NCBI GenBank assembly: GCA_012517815.1
Contig: JAAYUF010000013.1
Coordinates: forward strand, 62,001 to 126,000
Source of the DNA: Clostridiales bacterium
GTDB taxonomy: Bacteria > Bacillota > Clostridia > Christensenellales > Aristaeellaceae
Length of the DNA: 64,000 nt
Direction: 5' to 3'
In this document: piece after piece, positions 26,155 through 34,730 of the stretch
Layout of the letters: each line of letters opens with the position of its first letter
Numbering within the stretch: the first letter of the stretch is position 1
The notes under the pieces: generated by a model
What the model saw: only the letters and a program-made list of their open reading frames with translations
The model's database searches: none
What the model was told of the DNA's origin: nothing
Made by a program: the position numbers and the translations under genes

Positions 26155-26183
26155 TTTACAATCCGAAAACGGCTTGTTACAAT
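26155..26183 (+). promoter_or_regulatory. Promoter of ppa
   Basis: TTTACA (26155-26160), 17-base spacer, TACAAT (26178-26183). Confidence 0.7.
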
Positions 26184-26211
26184 AACGGCGAATGGAAGAA
26201 GGAGGCTGCTT

Positions 26212-26745
26212 ATGAGCAACATCTGGCATGACATTTCGCCCGCGCGCATTACCCCGGAGGATTTCATCGCGGTGGTGGAAATTGAGAAGGGCAGCAAAAA
26301 GAAATACGAGCTGGACAAGGAAACCGGCCACCTGATTCTGGACCGCATCCTGTATACGTCCACGCATTACCCCAGCAACTACGGGCTGATCCCGCGCACC
26401 TACGCCGACGATCTGGACCCGCTGGACGTGCTGGTCCTCAGCAGCGAGGTGATCCAGCCGATGAGCCTGGTGCGCTGCTACCCCATCGGCGTGCTGACCA
26501 TGCTGGACCAGGGGCATCTGGACGAGAAAATCATCGCCATTCCGTTCAAGGATCCGACCTATAACGGCTATCAGGACATCAGCCAGCTGCCCGCGCATAT
26601 TTTTTCGGAAATGTCCCACTTTTTCAGCGTCTACAAGAATCTGGAGGGCAAGGAAACCGTCGTGGACGAACTGCGGGACGCCGGGGAAGCCCGCAAGGTG
26701 ATCCGCAAGTGTCTGGACGCCTACGTGGACAAGTTCTGCCGCTGA
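26212..26745 (+). CDS. ppa: Inorganic pyrophosphatase, soluble family I
   Basis: 177 residues. The active site includes EIEKGSKKKYELDKETG, LDRILYTSTHYPSNYGLIPRT, the signature DDLDPLDVLVL with the three metal-binding aspartates, and the later KDPTYNGYQDIS and HFFSVYKNLEGK segments. It hydrolyses pyrophosphate to drive biosynthetic reactions. The ATG at 26212 follows AAGGAGG. It is monocistronic from its own promoter. Confidence 0.97.
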   Translation: MSNIWHDISPARITPEDFIAVVEIEKGSKKKYELDKETGHLILDRILYTSTHYPSNYGLIPRTYADDLDPLDVLVLSSEVIQPMSLVRCYPIGVLTMLDQGHLDEKIIAIPFKDPTYNGYQDISQLPAHIFSEMSHFFSVYKNLEGKETVVDELRDAGEARKVIRKCLDAYVDKFCR

Positions 26746-27047
26746 CGGAGGAGGCAAGCCTGCGCGCCCGACAGGTTACGGTGCGGGCCACACCGGCGTG
26801 GCGAAAGAGCTCGGGGGCATTGCCGCGGCGGAAACCGGCGGCCCTCCGTTTTCGCAGACTTTGGCCCATCCATCATCCGATACCGCGCCCTGAACCGGGG
26901 GCGGGAGAGCCGTGCGGCCGACCGAAGGGCCGTCGGCGTGAGCCGGCCGTTTGGCGGCACGGCGGCCTGCGCCCGGCGAACGGGCCTCCAAAGCGGCTGT
27001 TCGGCGGCGGCCCGAACGGCGCGCGCTGTAACAACCTGACCCCGTCC

Positions 27048-27076
27048 TTGCGCAGACGGGCATTTCCGTGTAAAAT
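27048..27076 (+). promoter_or_regulatory. Promoter before the GNAT gene
   Basis: TTGCGC (27048-27053), 17-base spacer, TAAAAT (27071-27076). The rest of the 26746-27154 gap shows nothing else recognisable. Confidence 0.55.
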
Positions 27077-27154
27077 GAAAATGTTACCCACAACGCTTAC
27101 CGCCCGGGGAGGCGCAGCCGTTTTGCATGGCCTCCGGAAAGGAAGAGCGCCCCT

Positions 27155-27958
27155 ATGCAGGTTTTCCATCCCGCACAAACCAATAACGGACTTCCGCCCG
27201 AAAACGTGTTTTACGTCGCGGACAGCGCGAACGTCACCGTGGCGGAAGGCTATCTTGTGCAAACCTATCACCCCTATCTGTTTCCCGAACGCCCCATCAA
27301 CCTTTACCTGAGCGTCTATTCCAAGGGCCCGGGGATGGACATGCTGCTGGGCGCGCTGCTGGCGCGCTCGGTGCAGCTCCGGGAGCAGACCCCCAACCTG
27401 AAAGCGCGCCTGTTCGCGCAGGTGGGCATGCAGGACGCCTCGATGCTTTCGTTTTATCAGGAGAGCGGCTTTGTGGCGGACGACGCGCTGGACGTGGTGC
27501 GCCTGAACATGCCGCAGGCCAAGCCCAACGCGCCCATGGGGTATGAAATGGGGCAGGTGCCCCTCCTGCAGGCGCTGGAACAGACGGCATTTTTGATGCG
27601 CATGAACACCTATCGGTTGGACGTGTTGCAGCAGCCGATGCTGCAGCGTTACATGAGCATGCCGCACTTTGTCGCGCTGTATGTGTCCCGCGGGCCGGAA
27701 ATCGTCGGCGAAGTCGCCTTCACGGGCGCGGGGGATACCGCGCGGCTGATCGGCCTGTACGTGATGCGCAACTACCGCCGCCTGGGCCTTGGCAAAACGC
27801 TGATCGCCGCGGGCATGAGCATGCTGGCCGAGCGCGGGGTAACCAACTTCGAAGCCGACGTGATCCGGCGAAACCTGCCCCAGTGCCGCCTCGCGCAAAG
27901 CTGCCGGGCAACCTTTGTGCGCACCGCGTGCCTGTACCCGGGCATCGATTACGACTGA
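27155..27958 (+). CDS. GNAT-family acetyltransferase, probably two-domain
   Basis: 267 residues. The C-terminal half is a clear GNAT domain: IVGEVAFTG strand, ARLIGLYVMRNYRRLGLGKTLI with the acetyl-CoA pyrophosphate loop R-x-L-G-L-G-K, and EADVIRRNLPQCRLAQ. The N-terminal half looks like a decayed second GNAT unit (LLARSVQL, MLSFYQESGFVADD). The acceptor is unknown. The ATG at 27155 follows GGAAAGGAAG. It precedes the metalloprotease gene by 12 bases and probably starts a three-gene operon ending with the esterase. Confidence 0.8.
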   Translation: MQVFHPAQTNNGLPPENVFYVADSANVTVAEGYLVQTYHPYLFPERPINLYLSVYSKGPGMDMLLGALLARSVQLREQTPNLKARLFAQVGMQDASMLSFYQESGFVADDALDVVRLNMPQAKPNAPMGYEMGQVPLLQALEQTAFLMRMNTYRLDVLQQPMLQRYMSMPHFVALYVSRGPEIVGEVAFTGAGDTARLIGLYVMRNYRRLGLGKTLIAAGMSMLAERGVTNFEADVIRRNLPQCRLAQSCRATFVRTACLYPGIDYD

Positions 27959-27970
27959 GCGGAGGCCGCC

Positions 27971-28639
27971 ATGCGCTATGAACTGGTACGCAGCAACCGA
28001 CGGACGCTGGCGCTGACCGTGGACCGCGGCGGGAACCTGACCGTTCGCGCGCCGCTTCGGATGCCGGCCGCGCAGATTGAAACCTTTGTGCGGGCCAAAC
28101 AGGACTGGATTGAGAAAACGCGCGTACGCCTGTCGCAGCTTCCGCCTCCGGCGGAACCGCTGTCGCTGGGCGACGGGGCGACAATGCCCTACCTTGGGCG
28201 AACGCTGACGCTCCGGCGCGCGGCGGTCGCAAGGGTTACCCTATCCGGCGACACGCTGCTGTTTCCCCTCTCGGCCGCGGATACGAGCCCCCTGATCCGC
28301 TGGCTGGAAGCGCAGGTCCGCGTGGAGTTTGACGCGCGGGTGAGCCGGCTTTCGCGGGCGCTGAACCTGCATCCCAAAACCATCCGCCTCTCCCGGGCGC
28401 ACGGCCGCTGGGGCAGCATGAGCGGCCGGGGCACCCTGAGCCTGAACCGCGCGCTGATCCTCTGCCCGCCCGAGGTGATGGATTACGTGATCATCCACGA
28501 GCTGTGCCACATCGCCCACCCCAACCACTCCGCCGCCTTCTGGGCGCTGGTGGAGCGTTGCCTGCCCGGCTGCCGCGCCTGGCGCGCGTGGCTCAAGTCG
28601 CACAATTCGCTGATTTTCGTTCTGCCGGACGAACCGTAA
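27971..28639 (+). CDS. YgjP-type (DUF45) zinc metallopeptidase-like protein
   Basis: 222 residues. It starts with the typical RSNRRTLALTVDRGGNLTVRAP strand and ends with RWGSMSGRGTLSLNRALIL and the zincin motif HELCH (residues 176-180) plus the downstream HPNHSAAFW. The family (YgjP/WLM-like) resembles SprT and minigluzincin proteases. The ATG is 12 bases after the GNAT stop and the next gene starts 12 bases after this one. Confidence 0.88.
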   Translation: MRYELVRSNRRTLALTVDRGGNLTVRAPLRMPAAQIETFVRAKQDWIEKTRVRLSQLPPPAEPLSLGDGATMPYLGRTLTLRRAAVARVTLSGDTLLFPLSAADTSPLIRWLEAQVRVEFDARVSRLSRALNLHPKTIRLSRAHGRWGSMSGRGTLSLNRALILCPPEVMDYVIIHELCHIAHPNHSAAFWALVERCLPGCRAWRAWLKSHNSLIFVLPDEP

Positions 28640-28651
28640 AGGAGGCAGCCC

Positions 28652-29818
28652 GTGGAGCCGCACCCGACCCGAAAACGGCCGCACCTCGCGTTCGTGCTGA
28701 TGATGCTTATGGTGTACCTACCGGTCTTCTTCGCGCTGTCCATGATTCGGGCGGAGTGGTACGGGTGGGTCGCGGTCGCGTTGTCCTTCGGGCTGCTGTT
28801 CTGGATGCACAGCCGATCCTTCTGGCATAGCTGGAGGATCGTGCTTTGTTTTCTGAGCGCCTTTGCGGTGGCGCTCGCAGGGCTTTCCTTCTCCCGGCCG
28901 GAATGGGACGTGTCGCTTTCCGCGCAGCTGAGCCGCGGCATCGTGCGCACGTTTTCGCGCCTGCCGGCGGAGGATCAGGCGATCGGGCGCACGCTGCTGG
29001 CCGAACGCGGCTGGACGCCGCCCGAAGGGTACGAGCTTACCGTGGTTCCGCTGCCCAACGCCAGGCTGGAGCTGCTTCGCAAAACCGGATCGGCAAGCGA
29101 TCGCGCCATCCTGCAGTTCCACGGCGGCGCGTTTGTGTCGGGGCTGAACGACCTGTACCGGGAATTCGCCGTGCGCTACAGCCGCATCGGCGGAGACAGC
29201 CTGGTTGCGACGCTGGATTACCGCCTCGCGCCCGCGTGGCCGTACCCCAGCCAGCAGAGCGACGCCATGGACGCCTGGCAGTATATGACCAAGACGCTGG
29301 GCTATCCTGCGGAGAACGTGATCGTGGTGGGGGACAGCGCGGGCGGCAACCTGGCCCTGTCGCTGGGGCTGCGCCTGCGGGATCAGGCCCTGCCGATGCC
29401 CCGGGGCATCGTGTGCATGTCCCCCTGGGCCGACCTGAGCAACTCCGGCCCTTCCCATATCACCAACGCCACGGTGGACCCTTCCTTCGGCGTGGATGCG
29501 AGGACCTATGACGGCCGCCCGGTCGGGGTGACGGACAGCACCTACGCGGACGGGCTGGACGCTGCCGACCCGTACCTGTCGCCATCGTTCGGGAACTATG
29601 AGGGATTCCCGCCGATGCTGTTGCAGGCCGGCAGCATCGAAATATTGCTCAGCGACAGCGAGATGGTCTATGAAAACGCGCGCGACCACGGCGTGGACTG
29701 CGCGCTGACGGTCTATAAGGGAATGTTCCACGTGTTTCAGGGCGCGATGGATCTGCTGCCTGAAAGCAAGAGCGCCTGGGAAGAAATCGAACGGTTTTTT
29801 AATGAAACCCTGCGCTGA
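28652..29818 (+). CDS. Membrane-anchored alpha/beta hydrolase (HSL-type esterase)
   Basis: 388 residues. Three hydrophobic segments fill the first ~90 residues, then a hormone-sensitive-lipase-type hydrolase domain. The oxyanion motif is HGGA (from His157), the nucleophile Ser229 lies in GDSAGGN, and the His is His360 in KGMFHVFQ. LDYRLAPAWPYP is characteristic of the HSL family. It probably hydrolyses an ester at the membrane surface. The start is a GTG at 28652 with AAAGGAGG upstream. It is the last gene of the GNAT / metallopeptidase set. Confidence 0.87.
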   Translation: MEPHPTRKRPHLAFVLMMLMVYLPVFFALSMIRAEWYGWVAVALSFGLLFWMHSRSFWHSWRIVLCFLSAFAVALAGLSFSRPEWDVSLSAQLSRGIVRTFSRLPAEDQAIGRTLLAERGWTPPEGYELTVVPLPNARLELLRKTGSASDRAILQFHGGAFVSGLNDLYREFAVRYSRIGGDSLVATLDYRLAPAWPYPSQQSDAMDAWQYMTKTLGYPAENVIVVGDSAGGNLALSLGLRLRDQALPMPRGIVCMSPWADLSNSGPSHITNATVDPSFGVDARTYDGRPVGVTDSTYADGLDAADPYLSPSFGNYEGFPPMLLQAGSIEILLSDSEMVYENARDHGVDCALTVYKGMFHVFQGAMDLLPESKSAWEEIERFFNETLR

Positions 29819-29835
29819 ACGCGAACGGACACATC

Positions 29836-29975
29836 GATTGGGTGGCGCGCATCAGGAATGGACGCGCGCCGGTTGGGTGGCGCGCATCAGGAACAGTTAC
29901 GTGTCGGCTGAGCGGCGCGCATCAGGAATGGACGCGCATCGGATGAACGGCGCGTGCCTGACCGCATGCGTCATG
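29836..29975 (+). repeat. Four tandem copies of a 35-bp repeat
   Basis: Units start at 29836, 29871, 29906 and 29941, exactly 35 bases apart, and share a GGTGGCGCGCATCAGGAA-type core; the fourth is more diverged. There are no spacers. It lies in the gap after the esterase gene and before the convergent DUF523 gene. Nothing else was recognised in this gap. Confidence 0.8.
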
Positions 29976-30117
29976 GCCCAAAGGACATTTCAATGGCAGA
30001 GGACCTTCGCTGACCAGACTGGCTTCCTTCCGGCGCACGCACAACGGCGGCCGGTTGCCGCAACAGCGGCGACGTGCGCCGCGGTCGTCCTGCCGGGGGC
30101 GTGTTTTTTGCACACGG

Positions 30118-30549
30118 TCACCCGGCCAGTTCGGCCGCGCGGGAGGCCGGCAGCACGCGCACGCCGTTTTCCTTCAGCAGCGCGGCAGTCAGGCCGTCGC
30201 CTTGCGTAAGCCCGCCGGTGAAGGTGCCGTCGTGAATCCGGCCGCACCCGCAGGATGGGCTGCGGTCCTGCAACAGGGCGCAGCCGCATCCCAGCGTTTC
30301 GCACAGCCGCAGCGCTTCCGCGGCGCCGCGCCGGAACGCTTCGGTCACATCCAGGCCGGATTGGGTTACCACCCGGCCGTCGCGGATTTCGCACGGTTCG
30401 CGCGGTGTAGCCAGTCCGCCGTAGATTTCGGGGCAAAACGGGATCAGGGAGTGCGTTTGAGTCAGGGCGAGCACTTCCGGGTTTTCTTTCGCGTTTCCGT
30501 CGTATCGGCAACCCATGCCCAGCAGACAGGCGCTGACCAGCACGTTCAT
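30118..30549 (-). CDS. DUF523-family protein
   Basis: 143 residues. It matches DUF523: MNVLVSACLLGMGCRYDG at the start, FCPEIYGGLATPREPCEI in the middle and LLQDRSPSCGCGRIHDGTFTG with conserved cysteines. The cysteine set suggests metal or cluster binding; the biochemical role is not established. The start ATG follows GAGGAGGA. Confidence 0.88.
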   Translation of the reverse strand: MNVLVSACLLGMGCRYDGNAKENPEVLALTQTHSLIPFCPEIYGGLATPREPCEIRDGRVVTQSGLDVTEAFRRGAAEALRLCETLGCGCALLQDRSPSCGCGRIHDGTFTGGLTQGDGLTAALLKENGVRVLPASRAAELAG

Positions 30550-30750
30550 CGCGCATCCTCCTCACGGGTTTTCTTGCGAACCCCATTGTAGCACACCGGG
30601 GCGGTTCCGCCAACCGTTGCCGGGCGGCCGCGGGAAGCGTGGGCGGCGCGCGCCGGGCCGGTACGGGGCGGATGCCTGCGGCCGGGCGCGCCCGGAGGAG
30701 CGGATGCCCGCGGTACGGCGCGGGGGTCAGCTGCGGGAGCCCTTCCCGGC

Positions 30751-30779
30751 TTGACACGCTCTTGCCCGCGTGTTATCCT
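30751..30779 (+). promoter_or_regulatory. Promoter of the envelope-sugar cluster
   Basis: TTGACA (30751-30756), 17-base spacer, TATCCT (30774-30779), upstream of the sugar-phosphate transferase. Confidence 0.75.
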
Positions 30780-30879
30780 TAATCCGTTCGGTTTCCGGGA
30801 ACCGCGCGCCCGCCGGCACGGGTCCCCAAGCCTTCTTCCACGCCGGCGCAAAGGCGCATCACCCGATTGGGAGGCACGC

Positions 30880-32544
30880 ATGAACAGGCGATATGTGCTG
30901 TCACAAGTCGTCAAAATCCTGTTTCAGTGTTTGTTGTACGTTTCCCTCTTCCTCACGTTTTTTCTCCTGCTGTCGGTCACCAACCCGCAGATCATCAACA
31001 TGAGCCGTACCGCCGCGACCACCATGGCAACCTTCGCCATTGTGCTGCTCATCCTCACCTATGTGTACGGCGGCTATCAGCTTGGCGTCAAAAAAGCGCG
31101 GTCGGTGTTTTCTTCCCTGCTGATCTCCATCATCTTGACGGATATCGCCACCTACCTGCAGTTGCAGATCATGAACGTCAACCCCGCCAACAACGATCGG
31201 CTGATCCTGTTCGGCGAGGATTTTTGGCTGTTCATGGGCGCGATGCTCCTGCAGGTCGGGCTGATCTATCTGTTCGTTTCGCTGGGCTATCACTTCTATT
31301 TCCGGATCAACCCGCCGCAGCGCTGCTGCGTGATTACCTCCTCTCAGGAACAGGCGGAGCACATCGCGGAAAAGATCGCGACATTCCGCCAGAAGTACAG
31401 GCTGGGCGAGGTGCTCCACTACGCCTGCGAGGACGTGCGCGATACCATCCTGGAACACGACGTGGTATTCCTGGCCGGCGTCCCCGATACCGAGGAAGCG
31501 GAGCTGAAGGCGTTTTGCTATAAGCACGGCAAGACGACGTACCTGCTGGCTGAGCTGGGGGATGTGATCACGTCCACGGCGGAACAGAGCGTGATCGACG
31601 ACACCCTGTTTCTCTACATCCACCGGCTGGAACCCACCCTGATCCAGCGGCTGGTCAAGCGCCTGTCGGATATCGTGATCAGCCTCCTGGGCATCGTGAT
31701 TTCCAGCCCGATCATGCTCATCGCGGCGGTCGCGATCCTCCTGTCCCGCAACGGCCCGGTGTTTTTCAAACAGAAGCGCGCCACCATCGGCGAGCAGGTC
31801 TTTGACATCATCAAATTCCGCACCATGTATACCAGCGCCTGCGATATGCGGGAACAATCCGCCTGTGTCAACGACGGGCGCATCACGCGCGTGGGCAGGG
31901 TGCTGCGCAAGTACCGCATCGACGAGCTGCCCCAGCTGTTTAACGTTCTGGTAGGGGATATGAGCATCGTCGGCCCCCGGCCGGAAATGCTGGAAAACGT
32001 GAACCGCTACACCCAGGAAGTGCCCGAGTTTGAGTACCGCAAGCAGATGAAGGCGGGCCTGACGGGCATGGCGCAGATCGACGGCAAGTACAACACCACG
32101 CCCAAGGATAAGGTGATCCTGGACCTGCTCTACATCGAGAACTTCTCCCTGATGCTGGACGCGAAGCTGATTCTGCGCACGGTGACGGTGTTTTTCCGCC
32201 GCGACAGCACCGAGGGCTTCCATGACCGCAAGCGCGCCCGCTGCCCGCAGATGCGCACCGCGGGCGACCGACGGCCCGATGCGCGGGACGGAGCCTGCCA
32301 GGCGGCGACGCCCTGCGCCGCGCACGGAAAACCGGCTGCCATTGTTTCGTTTGCGGCGCCCGAAATTGAGTACAGCGTGGAGAATGCCCCGGTGGAAAAG
32401 GTGCTGGACGCAGCGGAACTGGAGGAAGCGGCGGCGCTTCGGGCTGGCGGATCGGCCGCCTGCGGCGCTGGCGCGGCCGCAACCGCGGTGACGCCCACCC
32501 TGCTTCACCCCGCGCCGGCGAACGGCGCACAGGCCGGAAGATAA
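30880..32544 (+). CDS. Polyprenyl-phosphate sugar-1-phosphate transferase (PF02397 type)
   Basis: 554 residues. Four N-terminal membrane helices (to ~residue 140) are followed by a Rossmann-like soluble domain and the catalytic bacterial-sugar-transferase domain: RLVKRLSDIVISLLGIVISSP re-entrant helix, GPVFFKQKRATIGEQVFDIIKFRTM, the DE of YRIDELPQLFNVLVGDMSIVGPRPE, and GLTGMAQIDGKYNT. It loads the first sugar phosphate onto undecaprenyl phosphate to start exopolysaccharide or glycan synthesis. The family usually ends near residue 440; here an extra ~110 residues, rich in Ala and Arg, follow. The ATG at 30880 follows GGGAGG. Confidence 0.88.
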   Translation: MNRRYVLSQVVKILFQCLLYVSLFLTFFLLLSVTNPQIINMSRTAATTMATFAIVLLILTYVYGGYQLGVKKARSVFSSLLISIILTDIATYLQLQIMNVNPANNDRLILFGEDFWLFMGAMLLQVGLIYLFVSLGYHFYFRINPPQRCCVITSSQEQAEHIAEKIATFRQKYRLGEVLHYACEDVRDTILEHDVVFLAGVPDTEEAELKAFCYKHGKTTYLLAELGDVITSTAEQSVIDDTLFLYIHRLEPTLIQRLVKRLSDIVISLLGIVISSPIMLIAAVAILLSRNGPVFFKQKRATIGEQVFDIIKFRTMYTSACDMREQSACVNDGRITRVGRVLRKYRIDELPQLFNVLVGDMSIVGPRPEMLENVNRYTQEVPEFEYRKQMKAGLTGMAQIDGKYNTTPKDKVILDLLYIENFSLMLDAKLILRTVTVFFRRDSTEGFHDRKRARCPQMRTAGDRRPDARDGACQAATPCAAHGKPAAIVSFAAPEIEYSVENAPVEKVLDAAELEEAAALRAGGSAACGAGAAATAVTPTLLHPAPANGAQAGR

Positions 32545-32617
32545 CCGATTGCGGGGGCCCTGCTCAGGCAAGGCCCGCGACAGGGTAAGCGACAGTGTTT
32601 GAGGAGGGGTACCAAAC

Positions 32618-33523
32618 ATGGAAAAGACGCTTCTGATTATGGCGGCGGGCATGGGCTCGCGCTACGGCGGCAACAAACAGATCGACGGTATGGGCCCGCA
32701 TGGCGAGATCCTGCTGGAGTACTCGATCTACGACGCGCTGCAGGCGGGGTTTACGAAAGTCGTATTCATCATCAAGCGCGACTTTGAACAGCGGATTCGC
32801 GACATGGTCGGGGATCAGCTTGCCAAACAGGTGAAGGTGGAGTACGTCTATCAGGAATTTGATTCGCTGCCGGCGTTTTACCGGCTACCCCCGGAGCGCG
32901 TGAAGCCCTTTGGAACCGTGCACGCCGTGCTGTGCGCCGCGGATGTCATCCGCGAACCCTTTGCCGTCATTAATGCCGACGATTACTACGGCCGCGATCC
33001 CTACCGGCTGGTAGGCGAGCGCATTGCGACCCTCCGGCCTGAGGGCGAGGCCTGCATGGTGGGTTACTACCTGAAAAACACCGTGAGCGACAACGGCCAC
33101 GTGACCCGGGGCGTCTGCGCGACCACGCCCGAAGGGAAGCTCACCGGCGTGACGGAAACCTATAAAATCCAGCCCTTCCCGGACGGGACCATCCGCGATA
33201 CGAACCTCGATCCGAGCGGCGTGGTGCTCGATCCCGACAGCCTGGTGAGCATGAACCTGTTCGGGTTCACGCCCGCCATTTTCGACAGCGCGCGCCGCCG
33301 CTTCGACGCGTTCCTCCGGGCGATCAAACCCGGCGATATCAAGGCGGAGTATGTGCTGCCGGTGCTCATCGACCAGATGATGCGCGAGGAAGGGCTGGCC
33401 GTGGACGTGCTGCCGACCGACGCGGTCTGGTTTGGCGTGACGTACAAGGAGGACAAGCCCTTTGTGCAGGAACAGCTCAGGCGCATGCACGAGCAGGGCG
33501 TCTATCCCGAAACCCTGTTCTGA
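32618..33523 (+). CDS. Sugar nucleotidyltransferase-like protein
   Basis: 301 residues of the NTP_transferase fold. The nucleotide-binding signature is IMAAGMGSRYGGNKQID; FGTVHAVLCAADVI and the metal-binding INADDYYGRD follow. It probably activates a sugar 1-phosphate with an NTP, but the exact sugar is not predictable. The ATG at 32618 follows GAGGAGGGG. It lies between the lipid-linked sugar transferase and galE on the same strand, which fits a role in envelope glycan precursor supply. Confidence 0.82.
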   Translation: MEKTLLIMAAGMGSRYGGNKQIDGMGPHGEILLEYSIYDALQAGFTKVVFIIKRDFEQRIRDMVGDQLAKQVKVEYVYQEFDSLPAFYRLPPERVKPFGTVHAVLCAADVIREPFAVINADDYYGRDPYRLVGERIATLRPEGEACMVGYYLKNTVSDNGHVTRGVCATTPEGKLTGVTETYKIQPFPDGTIRDTNLDPSGVVLDPDSLVSMNLFGFTPAIFDSARRRFDAFLRAIKPGDIKAEYVLPVLIDQMMREEGLAVDVLPTDAVWFGVTYKEDKPFVQEQLRRMHEQGVYPETLF

Positions 33524-33553
33524 TCCCAATTTGACCGACAGGAGGACATGCGG

Positions 33554-34570
33554 ATGGCGATTCTGCTGACAGGCGGCGCGGGCTTCATCGGTTCCCACAC
33601 CTATGTGGAGCTCATCAACGCCGGGTACGACGCGGTGATTGTGGATAACTTCTACAACAGCTCCCCAGAGGTAATCCGGAGGCTGGAAACGATCACCGGC
33701 CGGCCCGTCGCCTGTTACGACGCGGACGTGTGCGATGCCAACGCGCTGGAACCGGTGTTTGCCAACCACCCGATCGAGGCGGTAATCCATTTCGCCGGCT
33801 ATAAAGCCGTCGGGGAAAGCGTTACCAAACCGCTGGCTTACTACCGCAACAATCTGGACAGCACCCTGACCCTGTGCGAAACGATGCGGCGCCATGGGGT
33901 GAAGCGCATCGTGTTCAGCTCCTCGGCGACGGTCTACGGCGCCATCCAGACCATGCCGCTGGTGGAAACCATGCCCACCGGCTGCACCAACCCGTATGGC
34001 TGGACGAAATTCATGATTGAGCAGATTCTGACGGATACCGCCGCCGCCAACCCGGACTGGGCCGTCGCGCTGCTTCGCTACTTCAACCCCATCGGCGCGC
34101 ATGCCAGCGGCCTGATCGGCGAGGATCCCGTGGGCATTCCCAACAACCTGATGCCCTACCTTTCGCAGGTGGCTTCCGGCAAACTGGCCAGGCTCCGGGT
34201 ATTCGGCAACGATTACCCGACCCCGGACGGCACGGGCGTGCGCGATTACATCCACGTGACGGACCTGGCGCGCGGCCATGTCGCCGCGTGCGATTTCCTG
34301 ATGGAGCGTCCCGGCTGCGAGGTGTTTAACCTGGGCACCGGCAAAGGGTACAGCGTCCTGGAGCTGCTTAGGACCTTCGAGCGCGTCAACGGCATCTCCA
34401 TCCCGTACGAGATCGCGCCGCGCCGGCCGGGCGATATCGCCACCTGCTATGCCGACCCCGCCAAGGCGGAACGGATGCTGCACTGGAAGGCGGAAAAGAA
34501 TCTGGACGACATGTGCCGGGATGCGTGGAACTGGCAAAGCCACAACCCCGAAGGGTATCGCGGGGCGTAA
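33554..34570 (+). CDS. galE: UDP-glucose 4-epimerase
   Basis: 338 residues of an extended short-chain dehydrogenase. The NAD motif is TGGAGFIGSHT, the Ser/Tyr/Lys set lies in FSSSATVYG and NPYGWTKFMIE, and the UDP-sugar region is RYFNPIGAHASGLIGEDP with VRDYIHVTDLA. It interconverts UDP-glucose and UDP-galactose (possibly the GlcNAc pair). Two ATGs (33548, 33554) follow AGGAGG at 33540-33545; 33554 has the better 8-base spacing. It is the third gene of the envelope-sugar cluster. Confidence 0.95.
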   Translation: MAILLTGGAGFIGSHTYVELINAGYDAVIVDNFYNSSPEVIRRLETITGRPVACYDADVCDANALEPVFANHPIEAVIHFAGYKAVGESVTKPLAYYRNNLDSTLTLCETMRRHGVKRIVFSSSATVYGAIQTMPLVETMPTGCTNPYGWTKFMIEQILTDTAAANPDWAVALLRYFNPIGAHASGLIGEDPVGIPNNLMPYLSQVASGKLARLRVFGNDYPTPDGTGVRDYIHVTDLARGHVAACDFLMERPGCEVFNLGTGKGYSVLELLRTFERVNGISIPYEIAPRRPGDIATCYADPAKAERMLHWKAEKNLDDMCRDAWNWQSHNPEGYRGA

Positions 34571-34629
34571 GGCGCAGCTTCCCCCACGAAACGGGGAGCC
34601 ACCGATTGCAGGGCGCTTGACAGCGACCA

Positions 34630-34657
34630 GACGGCGCGGGAGCATTCCCGCGCCGTC
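34630..34657. terminator. Hairpin between convergent galE and glmS
   Basis: GACGGCGCGGGA / TCCCGCGCCGTC, a 12-bp perfect stem with loop GCAT, then GCTATTT on the plus strand. It probably stops galE transcription before glmS. Confidence 0.75.
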
Positions 34658-34730
34658 GCTATTTCCGGTGGATGTCCGTTCCGGTAGGGTTCAAGGCCGG
34701 TCGCGCCCGGGCAGGCCGGACGCTCGCGGA

